DNA of 64,000 nucleotides from Calamus simplicifolius (GCA_900491605.1 UESW01004074.1:1059187-1123186); one strand, 5' to 3'. Counted from the stretch's first letter, positions 32,030 to 45,299 are shown. Notes: generated from the letters alone by a model not told the origin. Numbers and translations are program-made.

Positions 32030-34607
32030 TTAAAAAACTCTATGTTTAATCGATGTCATTTGTTTCGTGAAATATTGGTTCAACATCCGATGCCGTATCA
32101 GACTGCGATTCAGTTTCATTATCATCGGAAGGAAACCGAACATTTGCATCCGCAATTTCTTGGACATCACCATTTGGATCTCTAAGTGATGTTTTAGGAG
32201 CCCTTGTGTCATCCTCAATTGCATGCATTTCCATCTCATCCTCTTGAAATGTAGGGCACTCGGCTGATTGACTTGATGAACTCTCCTCTAATAAGATTGT
32301 TGAACGTGGGACGATTTTAGTAACAGCCCACCAATCTCGCTTATCGTTGCGCAAACTTGGATATCTACAGTAAAACACTTGCTGAGCTTGGGATGCAAGG
32401 ATGAATGGGTCATATTTCTGCAATATTCGTCAATGGTTCACTTCAACCAAATTGTAGTCGTTATGAACCCTTTTGCCCATAGGAACTGTTGGATCGAACC
32501 AATCGCAACAAACAATACGGTTCATTTCATAGGCCAACCGGGATATTCAACTTCAACTACCTCTACTAACTTTCTGTAATAATCCTGCATATTTGCTTCA
32601 ACACTTTCTCCTTTAACACACACGCCCCAGTTCTGCATGCCTCTTGAAGCTGCTAATCGTTCAATCTGAAATTTGTACCCATTAACAAAATAGCCAGTAT
32701 AGGTTGTTACGGTCTTCAATGCTCATTGCAATAGATGTTTAATGAAAATATTATCGATTGGGGACCATGAACCGTTTACCTATAAATTAATAAGCTATTC
32801 ACAACCAATTCAAAAAATTAAAGCCATTACTGAAATTGATTGGGTGATACTACTCTCAAATTCATAAAACCAGAAAGCAAACTCTGTTTCTAACTTATGT
32901 CCAATTGCAACTAGATTGATGTCGGGATTCATCTGTCATTGTCTATCACAATACATCCTTATGGGATGATAAGGATTAAAACCGATGTTAGCAATTAAAT
33001 ATTATGGTATATTTTAATTTAAATTAGAAGTTCCAATTAAGCATTGAAGTATACACTTACTCAATATATGGATCAACTTCTCTATAGTTCATTAGGATAT
33101 AATAATGTGCTGCATTATACTCCATATCGCTAAGATTTCTTGACTTCTGCCCCTCAAATGAACGGCCGATACCTTTAAAATTTGATATTCTACCATCATT
33201 AGGTTTTTGTTTGTCCACAAATACGTCATCGTTACGACCAAGATTTTGGCTCCTCGTGTGGACGTGACCCTCAAAGTAATGCGAGGCAAAAGCTGAAACT
33301 TCTTTGACCAAGTATGCATTGCATATAGAACCTTCAACCCTTACCTTATTACGCACATTATTTTTAACTTCTTAAGATACCTATATGTAAAGTTGAGATA
33401 AAAAATTAACCAATTTTCTCATAATGAAATAATATTTGAAATGTCAATATGTCTTAATGATGTATATATTTACCTCTCGAAAGGATACATCCAGCGATAC
33501 TGCACGGGACCAGCTATGCTCGCTTCGTATGGCAAGTGAACCGGTAAATGCTCTATTGAGTCAAAAAAACTGGAAGAAAATATTCGTTCCAGTTTGCATA
33601 AAATAATTGGAATTTCCTCCTCAAGCCTTGCCATGGATGCAGAAGTAATGACTGTGGCAGACAACTCCTTGAAGAACAAGCTGAGCTATGTCAATGCCTT
33701 TCAGACATGTTGAGGAAGCAACTCACGAAAAGCTATATGCAATAATCGTTGCATGAAAACATGACAGTCGTGACTCTTCATGCCGAACAACTTGAGCTTA
33801 TGCAATTCCATACACCTACCGATATTTGAGGCATAACCATCTGGAAATTTTAACCCTCTAAGCCAGTTACATAAAACTTCTCATGAATTTCTGTCAAGAG
33901 TGTAACAAGCTTTAGGATAGGTCCCGTCGGTACTCCTCCTCAAATCACCTCTTCTGCAATACTGATTAAGTTCTTCTCTTGACTTTGCAGTGTCTTTTGT
34001 TTTTCCTGGGATGTTTAGCATCGTGTTAAATATGTTATAAAAAAAATTTCTCAATATACATAACATCCAAGTTGTGTCGGATGAGATTTGTGCTCCAATA
34101 AGGCAAATCCCAAAATATACTCCGCTTCTTCCAGTTATGTTCTTTACATATACGGCCATTTATTCTATCTACATCTGGTTCCCAAGCATACCCAACCCCA
34201 AATGCTCTATAGTATTAAATATATCCATGCCGGACCTAACCGGTTCGATGAATTTTGTGACTGCTTTGTTCTTCCGGAAGGCGATCAAGTTACACATGTA
34301 AGGATGATTTGGAGGCAAGAACTTCCTATGATTATCAAACCATGACTGCTTACCACTCTTCTGCAATGTAAATGCATCCGAATCATACATGCAATGAGGG
34401 CATGCCAGACGTCCAGCAGTGCTCCAACCAGACAACATTGCATATGCCGGGAAGTCACTTATTATCCACATCAAAGCAACTCTCATGATGAAATTTTGTT
34501 TCATAGAAATGTCGTAGGCTACGACTCCTGTTTCTCACAACATTTTCAATTCGGCTACCAATGGTTGTAGGAAGACATCAATATTTTCCTTTGGATTTGA
34601 TGGTCCT
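32030..34607 (-). pseudogene. CACTA-B TNP2 transposase, 3' part (after the gypsy insertion)
   Basis: Continues the TNP2 core from the gypsy site: SGWSTAGRLACPHCMYDSDA (34430), LNIPGKTKDTAKSREELNQY (34010), a DUF4218-like region (33679-33057; YRWMYPFER, then VRVEGSICNAYLVKEVSAFA), DUF4216 (32719-32522, GYFVNGYKFQI) and the DPFILASQAQQVFYCRYPS tail (32423-32030). It has multiple frameshifts and stops, among them a CGA-to-TGA change after EVNH at about 32434. Unlike CACTA-A it keeps the DUF4218 region, so B shows what A has deleted. Confidence 0.85.
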
Positions 34608-34838
34608 TGTAATACCCAGTTGAAACGAACCAGATTTGGTTCAGATGAACCAGGCTTGGTTCAGATGAACCAAGCTCCTGACTTTTGGGTTCCCCAGACT
34701 AACGCTTTGCTCCAAGCGAAGCGCTTAGTCTTCCAGGAAACCCCCGATCTGACGCACTGCACAGGTGAATAAATAGGGGGGAGAAGGACTTCTTCCTTCA
34801 CGCTGGCGCTTCATCCATCAGGTAAATCCCTAGCTTCT

Positions 34839-34881
<43 letters not shown>

Positions 34882-36871
34882 GAGAGAGAGATAGCGTGAG
34901 AGAGAGAAAGAGACCAGGAGACAGAGAGAGCTCGGGAGGCACAGAGATGGAAACCCGGTCGTCCCCTTGGTTCAGGCTCAGCATGCTCGCCGCCTCGCCG
35001 GGCCTAAGATCTGGCCGACGACTCTGCCGGCACCGGAGGTGGCATTTGGTGGGATGGTGGTGAGAGAGAGAAGAGAGAGAGGGCCAATTGGCCCTCCTCT
35101 CGTGCGGTGGCGGAAGTCGAGCCGATTGGTTCGGGCCCGACGGCGTGCTCGCCGCCTCGCCGGGCCCGAGCTTTGGCCTATCGCCTCCACCGGCACCAGG
35201 TGTGCGTCCGTGGAGGTCCGGCCGGCCAAGGTGGGCGGCCGTGTCGTCGGCACAGCACCATGCCGCCGGCACAGCACCGTGCCGCGCGGGTGAGTGGAAG
35301 AAGATGTGTCAAATTGAGGGAGAGAGAGGAGGTTTGGCGGCCGGCCGGCTCTGGCCCGGCCACCGGCGGCCGGGCCACCCTCAATTTGGTCGGCGGCGGC
35401 CCCGGCCGCCGGCCACGTTCCCGTCCCTGTTCGGTGAAACAAGGGATCGGGTGGAAGGGGTTGAACCGGGCCGGCTGGGCCGGCCGGTTCAGGCCTTTTG
35501 GGCCGTGCAGCGAGCTGACTTTGGGCTGGATTTTGGGCCTCGTATCATGTCGGGATTAGCAAAATAATTATATGGCTAGAATCTTGGTGAATTCTAGTTT
35601 CTTGGGGTATTTTTACTTCCCCATTTGGGTATGTATAGTGAGATATTCGAGCCCAAAGTAGGGCCCATGAACTAGTTTGGGTAGAAATTCTAAGGGTCAT
35701 ATTAATATTCTTTGCTAATAAATTAATTGTGTAAAATGATCCTATAGGTGCTCAGACATCTGACTAGCTGCATATATACCTGTTGGATAGCGTACTGAAG
35801 TAAGTAAGCCAGTTATCAGTATTTAATAATTGATTCATGAATGTTTAAATTGTGAATTGTGATGTGAAGAATTATCATTGGCTAAATTGTAAGTAGATGT
35901 ATATTATGAATACATGGCTGTTTATGTGCTATGATTTCATATGTGGATGCTATGCATGAGAGATGCAGTTATTATGACATTGATGTGATATATTACATGC
36001 AATTGTTCAGTACGTATAATCCACTGTTTATGCAATATTGAGTTGTTATTGATATGATGAGTGCATGTGATGTGAGGTACTGTTATGTGTCGCCGCAGTT
36101 CTCCTTTATCATGTCATACCACACACACGTATAGAGGACGTGTTCTGCTTGTTTATGCCACCTACACATCTAGAGGATGTGTTCTGGTTCTATGATGTAG
36201 CACCACACATATAGAGTATGTGTTCTGGTGGATTTTGACATGGCGTGACCCTGGTATTTCGACCGTTTCAATAGGGGGGATGCTTGTTGGTACACTATGG
36301 TATTTCGACCCTTTCAGTAGGGGGGATGCTTGTTGGTACACTATGGTATTTCGACCCTTTCAGTAGGGGGGATGCTTGTTGGTACACTATTGAGATATTG
36401 CAGGGCAGTGGGTCACATTTACAGTTACCATTGAGAGTATAAACAGTGGGTTTACTTACATTGCATGTTTGAGTATTTGTAGAATGTTTAAGCATGCAAA
36501 TTATTATGTGCTTATTGACTGTTATGCTATGATTTGACTGTATAACATGGCTTACTTACTGAGTGTAAACTCATAAAAATCTTACAATGTTTTTGTCAGA
36601 GCCACGAGGTTGAAACTGGATTGGTGGGGTGATGGATCTTCTATTACATAAATCAAGACCATTATTTTGTTGTAACCCCAGTATTACATATGTGTAGGGC
36701 TTGATGCCCAGACTTTATTATTATGGTGTTTAAGGGTGTTAGCCCAAAACTTTTAGTATTGTATTTGACTTGGTTTTTATATAATGTGTTTATGTTAACA
36801 TTTTGTGACCTTGCATGCCCGGCACGTGGCGGGTTGTCACCCTAGCCCGATATTTGGGTTGGGGTGTGACA
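34608..36871 (+). repeat. 5' LTR of the nested gypsy element
   Basis: 2264 bp. Features: two copies of a gaaccaggcttggttcagat-type repeat near the start, a TATA-like gaataaatagg at about 34767, a (GA)n tract at 34838-34925, a strongly GC-rich block (34935-35560), and a 46-bp tandem repeat ggtatttcgaccctttcagt, then aggggggatgc, at 36253-36390 (three copies). By eye it is about 95% identical to the 3' LTR over the parts compared. ORFs in the GC-rich block are not genes. Confidence 0.92.
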
Positions 36872-37105
36872 GCTTTTATGGTATCAGAGCCAGGTTATGA
36901 CCCTAGGGACACAGACATATTGGCATGATACAGTTATGACCCTAGGGACACGAACATATTGACATGATACAGTTATGACCCTAGGGACACGACATATTGA
37001 CATGATAACACGTAGAGAACATATTTTGATGACATTATACTTAAAGACACCTGATACATTAGTTTATGATGATATTAACCACATCCAATTTACCAGGAAT
37101 TAGTT

Positions 37106-37351
37106 ATGGCTCACTGTACTAGGAGCCAACTGTATGAGAAGGACTCTCTAGCTGGTAATGCTGATCAGCCGGTGGGTCAAGGAACTACTGAAGGTATGGC
37201 CCCTGCCAACTCAGTAGGAACTGAGCACCAGCGATTCCAGTTCGAGATGCTTCAAGCTCTCTCAGGTATGGTGCAGTCTATGCAGGACATGCAGCATCAG
37301 AGTACGCAGCGGAAGTGTGGTGGGCCCATACCCACAGGACCCAGGTTATGA
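37106..37351 (+). pseudogene. gag N-terminal fragment of the nested gypsy element
   Basis: An 81-residue reading frame starts MAHCTRSQLYEKDS about 230 bp after the PBS and contains a QFEMLQALSGMVQSMQDMQ helix typical of gypsy gag N-termini. The frame ends after PTGPRL. The capsid core and zinc knuckle are not seen downstream. The leader before it (36895-37010) has three tandem copies of ttatgaccctagggacac plus a gatatattggcatgata-type phrase. Confidence 0.6.
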
Positions 37352-40205
37352 TCTTAGGGACATATGCATAATGACACTCTAGGCAAAATACTTGGATGAC
37401 ATTAAGACAATTATGACTTTCAAGGAATTTCATGAATTATGCTTTGGAAGCTTGAAATTTAAAGTTTATCAAGAATTACAAGTTTGATAGAAATTGAGAA
37501 TGAACCATCGCAAGCCAATGATATTATGTGGCTCCCTGGCTGGTAGCCTTGATCAGTGGGGAGGTCAAGGGGCTTCTAGAGATTTTAGCTCCATTAAACT
37601 TGTTGGAAATGATTCATAGCAGTTTCAGATCTTTAATTATTAAGGGATATGAAATTTAATTGGATATGCAATAAAAGATAGATGAATATATGGAATAAAC
37701 ATAGTAGTGGAAAATTGTAATTGATGACTAATATGACTAAGATAACACTATTATGTTCATATTGCAATTGAGTTGATATATGGATTTGGAGTTAATAAAT
37801 CTAAATTTTAATGTGGATGTATATAATGAATTTTTATTAGTGGAACTTACATTGTTGATATTATAAGTTTAAGATTATGAGCTAATCTACTGGTTATAGG
37901 GATGGTTAATATTGATGATATTTTGGGAATAAAATAGTTACTACATATTTTTGATTAATCACAATTGAGTACTTTCTGAATTTGAATCTGGATGGATAAG
38001 TATATATAGTGAATTTTATTAAGAGAACTTTTATTATGGATATTGCATGTTCAAAACTGATTGTTACTTTGCTAGATATGCAGATGGTTGATATTGATGC
38101 TAATGAAATAGTTGACTGTATATTATATCTTGATGGATCATTTAGGAAGATTATAAAATTTTAAATTCTGAGACAATTACTGTTTAAGTTTTGAGAGCGG
38201 TAGACTCTATTGATCTTTAGAACTGATTTTGGCTATAAATGATCAATTATTTTGATGGTAGAAAGTGAAAGATTTTAGCAATAATGAGAATATGATAAAC
38301 TCCACTGATAAAGAATTTCATGGGAATTTTTATCTGTTAATAGATATCTAAATCAAGATATCTATTCATTAATTTATTGTGCATACTTATTGTACCTTTC
38401 TTCATAGTTCCTAAGTAGATATCTTTCTCCAGGATGGATAAATTATCAATCAGCCATAAGTGGCATAATTATTGTTAAGAAAATAGGAGGGAAATGATTT
38501 TATTTTAATTATGGATTATGGTTAAGGGTACATCTATTATCACTTTCAAGTCATAGAGAGATTACTATAATTTTCAATTATGTCATTCGGATGGTAAGTG
38601 CATTTGCAATCTTTATTGACCTTATAAGTCTTGTATCCATCTGAGCTAGATTAGTAAAGTCACTTTGAGATATTTGAAGGGTTTAAATTAGTTGGTCATG
38701 TTATGGCATGGGACATTGCATAATCTATAGATGATTTTGATAATCATTGGTAACGAAATAATCGATTCAAGAAATTGAATCATTTAAATTGCATTATTTA
38801 TTGAGGATATACTGACCTATTCAAGAGAAATTGATTGGTTATGGTGGTATTACTGATAAATATGAAGGAGATAAAATAATTATACTGATGATTAATGATG
38901 GCACTATTATTCAAAGAAATTAAATTAGTTGATTATGATAATTATGATAGATATCCTAAATGATTGGCTTAATGTTCATTGATGTTAGCTTGAAGTATTC
39001 AAGAGTGAAACCAAGTATGTTATGATGATTGAAATAAGTATTGTAATGATTAATGGCACATTCAACTATTTATGAGTTGAGAGAGCATTGAAAGAAAACT
39101 ATTTTATATTTAATTTAAAAGAACTTGGAATTATCTTATCGAGGAATTAACAGTAATTGATATATGTTATTAACCTTAAGAATGGATGACATAATACATA
39201 TGATGGATTCTATGATATTTATAATGATTGTGTTGTGAGAAGTTAAAAAAAAAAAAGGAGGATGACAGGAAAGAAATACTTCTTAAGGAATTTAATTTTA
39301 TTTGGTAGAAAGATTAAATTAATTTTGAAAGTTGGATATGTCATTTGGGTACTTGGGAATGAAATAAAAGTTTGCTAGTGAGTATCTTTAATGGTACAAA
39401 ATTTGTGGACATTTAATTTCGAGGATGAAATTTTAGTGAGATAAAGATGTTAATATTTGTTTTTGGTTTAATGGTAAACTGCGTAAATTGAGTCTGAACC
39501 CAATTTGTCTCACTCTTCTAATTTGATGATGTTTTCATAAGGCTTAGTGAATTAAGCTGAATTTCTGTCCAGCCTTCCACCCTCAAATAGATGGACAATC
39601 TGCATGAACCAATTAGAATTTGATGATATACTGCGAGCCTGTGTGATGGATTTAAAAGTGCTTGGTATAGCTTTTTACCTTAGTGAAATTGCTTATTTAT
39701 GATTACCAAGCCAACATTCAAATGGATTCATTTAAGTTGTCTATGATATAAGGTGTAGATCCCTTTTTATTGAGATGAAATGAGAGAGAAAATTTTGGTT
39801 ACTGAGCTGGTTTAACAACTATGAAAAGTATCGTTAATTAAAGCAGCTATGTTGATGTTAAAAAGAAAGATTTGAAATTTCAGGTTGAAGATCATTTGGA
39901 AATTTTACTAACTAATGACGTGATGAGATTTGTGTTAGAGGTGATTTGAGTCACAATACATTGGGCCATTTGAGATTTTGATCAAAATAAAGGAGGTGGC
40001 TTATAGCTTAGCACTGTCTTCATTACTCTTTGGGGTGTTCAATGTGTTTCATATCTTTATGACTGAGGAGGTGTATTTCAAAACCCGTTATGTGTTAGAA
40101 CTTGAACCAATTTAGCTTAAGAAAGAATTGACCTATGAAGATCATTTGTGCACATTGTGGACCGCAAGGATTAAGTTCTGAGATGGTGTAGTATTCCTTA
40201 TGATA
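37352..40205 (+). pseudogene. Heavily decayed gypsy pol region
   Basis: 2.85 kb of AT-rich sequence without long ORFs. Isolated pol traces can still be read across frames: an RT-like VMSFG followed by AFAIFIDL (about 38575-38630), an integrase-like FHPQIDGQSA (about 39570-39600), and a decayed copy of the pol C-terminal tail (39990-40200). The traces lie in the expected order, so this is a degraded pol, not foreign filler. The decay is far greater than the roughly 5% divergence between the LTRs. Confidence 0.6.
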
Positions 40206-40575
40206 TGGAGTTGGGGAGGTTGCATACAGCTTAGCACCCCCGATCTTATTTGGTGTTCACAATGTATTCCATGTATCTATGCTGAGGAAATATGTTTCAG
40301 ACCCCAGTCATGTTATAGCTTATGAGCCTATTCAGTTGAGGAAGGATTTATCATATGAGGAACATCCTGTGCGTATCGTGGACCGCAAGGATCAGATTCT
40401 AAGGCGGCGTACCATCCCTTATGTCAAAGTTCAGTGGAATAATCACTCTGAGAGGGAGGCTTCTTGGGAGTTGGAGGATGAAATTAAATCGAAGTATCCA
40501 CAATTAATTATCTATTTAAGATTGTTGACTTTTGAGATTTATAGTATACCAATTTCGAGGCCGAAATTTTTATAA
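40206..40575 (+). pseudogene. Intact pol C-terminal tail of the nested gypsy element (second copy)
   Basis: From about 40206 a clean frame reads FHVSMLRKYVSDPSHV, LRKDLSYEEHPVRIVDRKDQ, then VQWNNHSEREASWELEDEIK and ends at 40573-40575. This is the standard end of integrase in Del/Tekay-like gypsy elements. The preceding 240 bp (39965-40205) is a decayed tandem copy of the same segment (shared landmarks ggaggt, cttagcac, gtggaccgcaaggat). The good copy runs directly into the PPT and 3' LTR. Confidence 0.75.
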
Positions 40576-40586
40576 GGAGGGGAGGA

Positions 40587-40816
40587 TGTAATACCCGGTT
40601 CAAACGAACCAGATTTGGTTCAGATGAACCAGGCTTGGTTCAGATGAACCAAGCTCCTGACTTTTGGGTTCCCCAGACTAACGCTTCGCTCCAAGCGAAG
40701 CGCTTAGTCTTCCGGGAAACCCCCGATCGAGGCGCTGCGTAGGTGAATAAATAGGGAGGAGAAGGACTTCTTCCTTCACGCTGGCACTTCATCCATCAGG
40801 TAAATCCCTAGCTTCT

Positions 40817-40848
<32 letters not shown>

Positions 40849-42829
40849 TAGTGTGAGAGAGAGAAAGAGACCGGGAGACAGAGAGAGCGGGAGGCACAGA
40901 GATGGAAACCCAGTCGTCCCCCTTGGTTCAGGCCCGGCGGCGTGCTCGCCGCCTCGCCGGGCCTGAGATTGGCCGACGACTCGCCGGCGCCGGGGAGGCG
41001 TCCGGCGGGGTGGTGGTGGAGAGAGAGAAGAGAGAGAGGGCCAATTGGCCCTCCTCTCGCGCGGCTTCCGCGGTTGGTTCGGGCCCGGCGGCGTGCTCGC
41101 CGCCTCGCCGGGCCCGAGCTTTGGCCTGTCGCCTCCACCGGCGCCGGGCGTGCGTCCGGTGGAGGTCCGGCCGGCCAAGGTGGCCGGCCGTGCCGCCGGC
41201 ACAGCACCGTGCCGCGCGGGTGAGTGGAAGAAGATGTGAAATTGAGGGAGAGAGAGGAGGTTTGGCCGGCCCGCGGCGGCCGGCTCTGGCCCGGCCACCG
41301 GCGGCCGGGCCACCCTCAATTTGGCCGGCGGCGGCCCCGGCCGCCGGCCACGTTCCCGTCCCCTGTTCGGTGAAACAGGGGATCGGGTGGAAGGGGTTGA
41401 ACCGGGCCGGCTGGGCCGGCCGGTTCAGGCCTTTTGGGCCGTGCAGCGAGCTGACTTTGGGCTAGATTTTGGGCCCGTAACGGGTCGGGATTAGCAAAAT
41501 AATTATATGGCTAGAATCTTGGTGAATTCTAGTTTCTTGGGGTATTTTTACTTCCCCAATTGGGTGTGTATAGTGGGAGATATTCGAGCCCAAAGTAGGG
41601 CCCGTGAACTAGTCTGGGTAGAAATTCTAAGGGTCATTTTAATATTCTTTGCTAATAAATTAATTGTGTAAATGATCCTGTAGGTGCTCAGACATCTGAC
41701 TAGCTGATATACCTGTTGGATTGCGTACTGAGGTAAGTAAGCCAGTTATCAGTATTTAATAATTGATTCATGAATGTTTAAATTGTGAATTGTGATGTGA
41801 AGAATTGTATTGGCTAAATTGTAAGTAGATGTATTATGAATACATGGCTGTTTATGTGCTATGATTTCATATGTGGATGCTATGCATGAGAGATGCAGTT
41901 ATTATGACATTGATGTTATATTACATGCAATTGTTCAGTAGGTATAATCCACTGTTTATGCAATATTGAGTTGTTATTGATATGATGAGTGCATGTGATG
42001 TGAGGTACTGTTATGTGTCGCCGCGGTTCTCCTTTATCATGTCATACCACACACACGTCTAGAGGATGTGTTCTGCTTGTTTATGCCACCTACACATCTA
42101 GAGGATGTGTTCTGGTTCTATGATGTGGCATCACACATATAGAGTATGTGTTCTGGTGGATTTTGACATGGCGTGATCCTGGTATTTCGACCCTTTCAGT
42201 AGGGGGATGCTTGTTGGTACACTATGGTATTTGACCCTTTCAGTAGGGGGGATGCTTGTAGGTCGACCCTTTCAATAGGTGGGATGCTTGTTGGTACACT
42301 ATGGTATTTCGACCCTTTCAGTAGGGGGATGCTTGTTGTACACTATTGAGATATTGCAGGGCCGTGGGTCACATTTACAGTTACCATTGAGAGTATAAAC
42401 AGTGGGTTTACTTACATTGCATGTTTGAGTATTTGTGGAATGTTTAAGCATGCAAATTATTATGTGCTTATTGACTGTTATGCTATGATTTGACTGTATA
42501 ACGTGGCTTACTTACTGAGTGTAAACTCATAAAAATCTTACAATGTTTTTGTCAGAGCCACGAGGTTGAAGATGGATTGGTGGGGTGATGGATCTTCTAT
42601 TAAATAAATCAAGACCATTATTTTGTTGTAACCCCAGTATTACATATGTGTAGGGCTTGATGCCCAGACTTTATTATTGTGGTGTGTAAGGGTGTTAGCC
42701 CAAAACTTTTAGTATTGTATTTGACTTGGTTTTATATAATGGTGTTATATGTTAAATTTTGTGACGCCTTGCGTGCCCGGCACGCGGCGGATTGTCACCC
42801 TGCCCGATATTTGGTTCTGGGGCGTGACA
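40587..42829 (+). repeat. 3' LTR of the nested gypsy element
   Basis: 2243 bp, same organisation as the 5' LTR: a GA tract, a GC-rich block (40890-41470), and a variant of the 46-bp repeat at about 42178-42340 that is shorter and rearranged relative to the 5' LTR. Ends GGCGTGACA before the TSD GTCCT. Confidence 0.92.
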
Positions 42830-42834
42830 GTCCT

Positions 42835-43963
42835 GGAACCAAAACTATCAAAAACATTGCAGTCTCTTTCATGCACTTCCATGGAGGAAGGTTATATACA
42901 GTCAGTATCATAGGCCAACATGAATACTGTTGCCCCGCTTGACCGAATGGTTGGAAGCCATCGGTACAAAGAACTAATCTGACATTCCTTATATCTTCAG
43001 CAAAATCAGGATGATTTTCATTGAAATGCTTCCAAGCTTTTGAATCTGATGGATACTGCATTTCATCCTCTTTATATTCATGTTTAGCATGTCATCTCAT
43101 ATCAGCAGCTATAGCCTCAGATCTGTATAATCTCTATAGGCATGGAGTCAGAGGAAAGTAATGCATCCTCTTGTAAGGAACACTTTTCCTCCTACTTGTA
43201 CTAGCTCCCCCTTCGCCATTTTTGTACCTCAATTGCCCACAAATCTTACACCATCTCAGCTCCGAGTCTTCACCCCAATATATTATACAATTGTTCAAGC
43301 AACAATCGATCTTATTAACCGAGAGCCCAAGCCCACACAACAACTTTTTCGTTGAGTAAAAACTGTCTGCTACAACATTATCATTTGGCAAAATTTCCTT
43401 GATTAACCCAGCTACAGAATTAAATGCCTTTTCTGATAATCGATGTTCTGCCTTAATATTCAGCAACCGAGCAGCCGTAGACAACTGTGAATGACCCTCA
43501 CAACCAGGATACAATTATTGATTTCCAGCATGAAACATATCATAAAATTGCTATGCATTTGGATTTGGTTCTTCCATAAATGTATTCTGATTGAATTCAT
43601 TATCCGATGCATTCATCACCATTTCTTCATATGTGTTTAGATTCACAAATGGTTCATCAATGGAAATTGACACTTGTTGGCTTGTAACAACTGCTGGAAT
43701 TTCCTTTGGTTCACCATGACAGTACCAAACATCGTAATAAGGAACAAACCCCTTTTTACATAGATGCACCTTAACAGTTTCGACATCTCTATGGCTTTAT
43801 TCTAACACCTGTGATAGTTGCATGGGCACCTAATCCTAGGCTTATCCATCCATTCAGGTTGGCTACGTGCAAATGCGATAAATTCTTCCAATCCATTCAG
43901 AAAATCTGGATTAAGCAATCCATCTTTTATCCTTGCATACATCCACGAGCGAGCCCCGCTCAT
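42835..43963 (-). pseudogene. CACTA-B TNP2 transposase, 5' part (before the gypsy insertion)
   Basis: The start ATG at 43963 is homologous to 20952 in CACTA-A (MSGARSWMYARIKDG). It continues through VHLCKKGFVPYYDVWYCHG, MYPGCEGHSQLSTAARLLNI, SELRWCKICGQ and DIRNVRLVLCTDGFQPFGQA. Interruptions include a stop in the CNYHRC region (about 43807), a frameshift near 43800, a stop near 43515 and another near 43095. The frame reaches the gypsy TSD at 42834-42830, where the core transposase domain is split. Confidence 0.85.
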
Positions 43964-44940
43964 TTTTGACCGACTTATACAATTTCTGATAAACCATTAA
44001 AAGAAACCACATTATAAAACTATATTAGCATTACTAAATATATAACTAAATTATTTCTTTTACACAACTTAGGTTAATAACAACCATTTAAATAATTTAT
44101 AACTAAACTAATTTTTTTTAGACAACTAAGGTCCCTACCTGCAAGGCCCTGCCACAACTACGATCCTTGGCATGCTAGCAAGGACCGAGGCACAGGTTCA
44201 TGCCAGGCTAATGCTAGGGCTTGAGTTCGGGTCGGGCCGCAAGGCGGTCCGTTTAATCATGAGACTTCACAAGCATTCAAGTGTCTTAAATTAATTCTAC
44301 CTTCACTCCATGTCTAAAAGGTAAGGCCCTATCCCATTCAAGAATATTTTTTTGTGATATGTTATTCTGCTATTAATTATCATCGATCGGTTACGTTGAA
44401 ATTTTAGCAGCATTTCTCCATATGTTCTCCTAAATGTGTGGCATATATGCCACACTGGGAGAATGTATGAGCAAATAGAAACCGCAATCTCACCCAACGA
44501 TGATTAATAGCAGACTAACATATCGCAAAAAATATTCTCAAACTGTCCACCAGGATAATTTGAGAATTTGCAAGACTAAGTCTTACAAATTCTCAAACGG
44601 GTCTAAAGGTTATAGTGCTGTGATTAATAATATGGAAATCCGAAGGCAATCGAACTTATGCTTGTTATTCTTAACTTCTTGTCAATTATACATATATAGG
44701 AATAGTGTTCTATATATATAGTCACTGACTTCTTAAGATTATTATGTCGAATATAAATGTTTGTGAAGACTAAAATATAAATCATTGAAACTACTAATTT
44801 ATTGCTAAAAATTAAATAATAATACAACAAGACTTTCTATCTAGTATTACATAATTTAATGCATCATTCAATTTGAAGCAGAATGTAAATAATCAAGACA
44901 TAACAATTGTAAATAACTATAAATGCACAAATATTATTGC
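43964..44940 (-). other. CACTA-B 5' leader sequence upstream of TNP2
   Basis: Homologous to CACTA-A 20953-21960. Shared stretches include gacaactaagg, ggtaaggccctatcccattcaagaat and caggataatttgagaatttgc. No coding family was recognised, and the ORFs at 44303-44830 are chance frames in AT-rich DNA. Probably 5' UTR and intron. Confidence 0.5.
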
Positions 44941-44984
44941 ATAAATAGCTATAAAGAAATGAAAAGCTACGACTGCAATTTTAA

Positions 44985-45275
44985 AATTACCTAATCTAAA
45001 GAGTTATGGTTAATGAGCTAAATTAGTTGACCTAAATAGCTAAGCTAATTCAGCTCGACCTATCTAAAGAGTTTTGATTGATGATCTAAAGAGACAAGGT
45101 TGATGGTCTAAAATCAGCTTACTTGAGAAGTTAAAACTGATAAGCTAAATTAATTGACCTAAATAGCTACGATTTATGAGTTTAATCAGTTGATTTAAAA
45201 AGAGTCCTAATTGATGAGTTAAATCAGTCTATCCAAAGAGCTCCGACTAATGACATAAATTAATTAATTTATAAC
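44985..45275. repeat. Degenerate ~40-bp tandem repeat in the CACTA-B leader
   Basis: Repeated phrase: gatgagctaaatcagttgacc, taaagagctacga. About seven diverged copies. There is no counterpart in CACTA-A at the equivalent position (about 21960), where the GC-rich array starts directly. Confidence 0.65.
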
Positions 45276-45299
45276 TAATCTAATAAAAAATTAGATAGT

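Larger units (their letters stand above)
34608..42829 (+). mobile_element. Complete Ty3/gypsy LTR retrotransposon (8.2 kb) nested in CACTA-B transposase
   Basis: Two LTRs (34608-36871 and 40587-42829), both starting TGTAATACCC and ending TGACA, are flanked by the 5-bp duplication GTCCT (34603-34607 and 42830-42834). A primer-binding site TGGTATCAGAGCC follows the 5' LTR at 36879. A purine-rich tract AAGGAGGGGAGGA precedes the 3' LTR. The short internal part (3.7 kb) holds a gag N-terminus and an intact-looking pol tail around a decayed core. The pol tail resembles the chromovirus Del/Tekay group. Insertion split the TNP2 reading frame between VLVPG and PSNPKE. Confidence 0.93.

Noticed and set aside
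34811..35567. GC-rich ORFs of 100-160 residues in both LTRs of the nested gypsy (also 40789-41465)
   Set aside because: Low-complexity LTR sequence, duplicated in both LTRs and not conserved in frame.
44303..44830. Small ORFs in the CACTA-B leader
   Set aside because: The homologous CACTA-A region (20953-21960) does not preserve these frames. Non-coding leader or intron.
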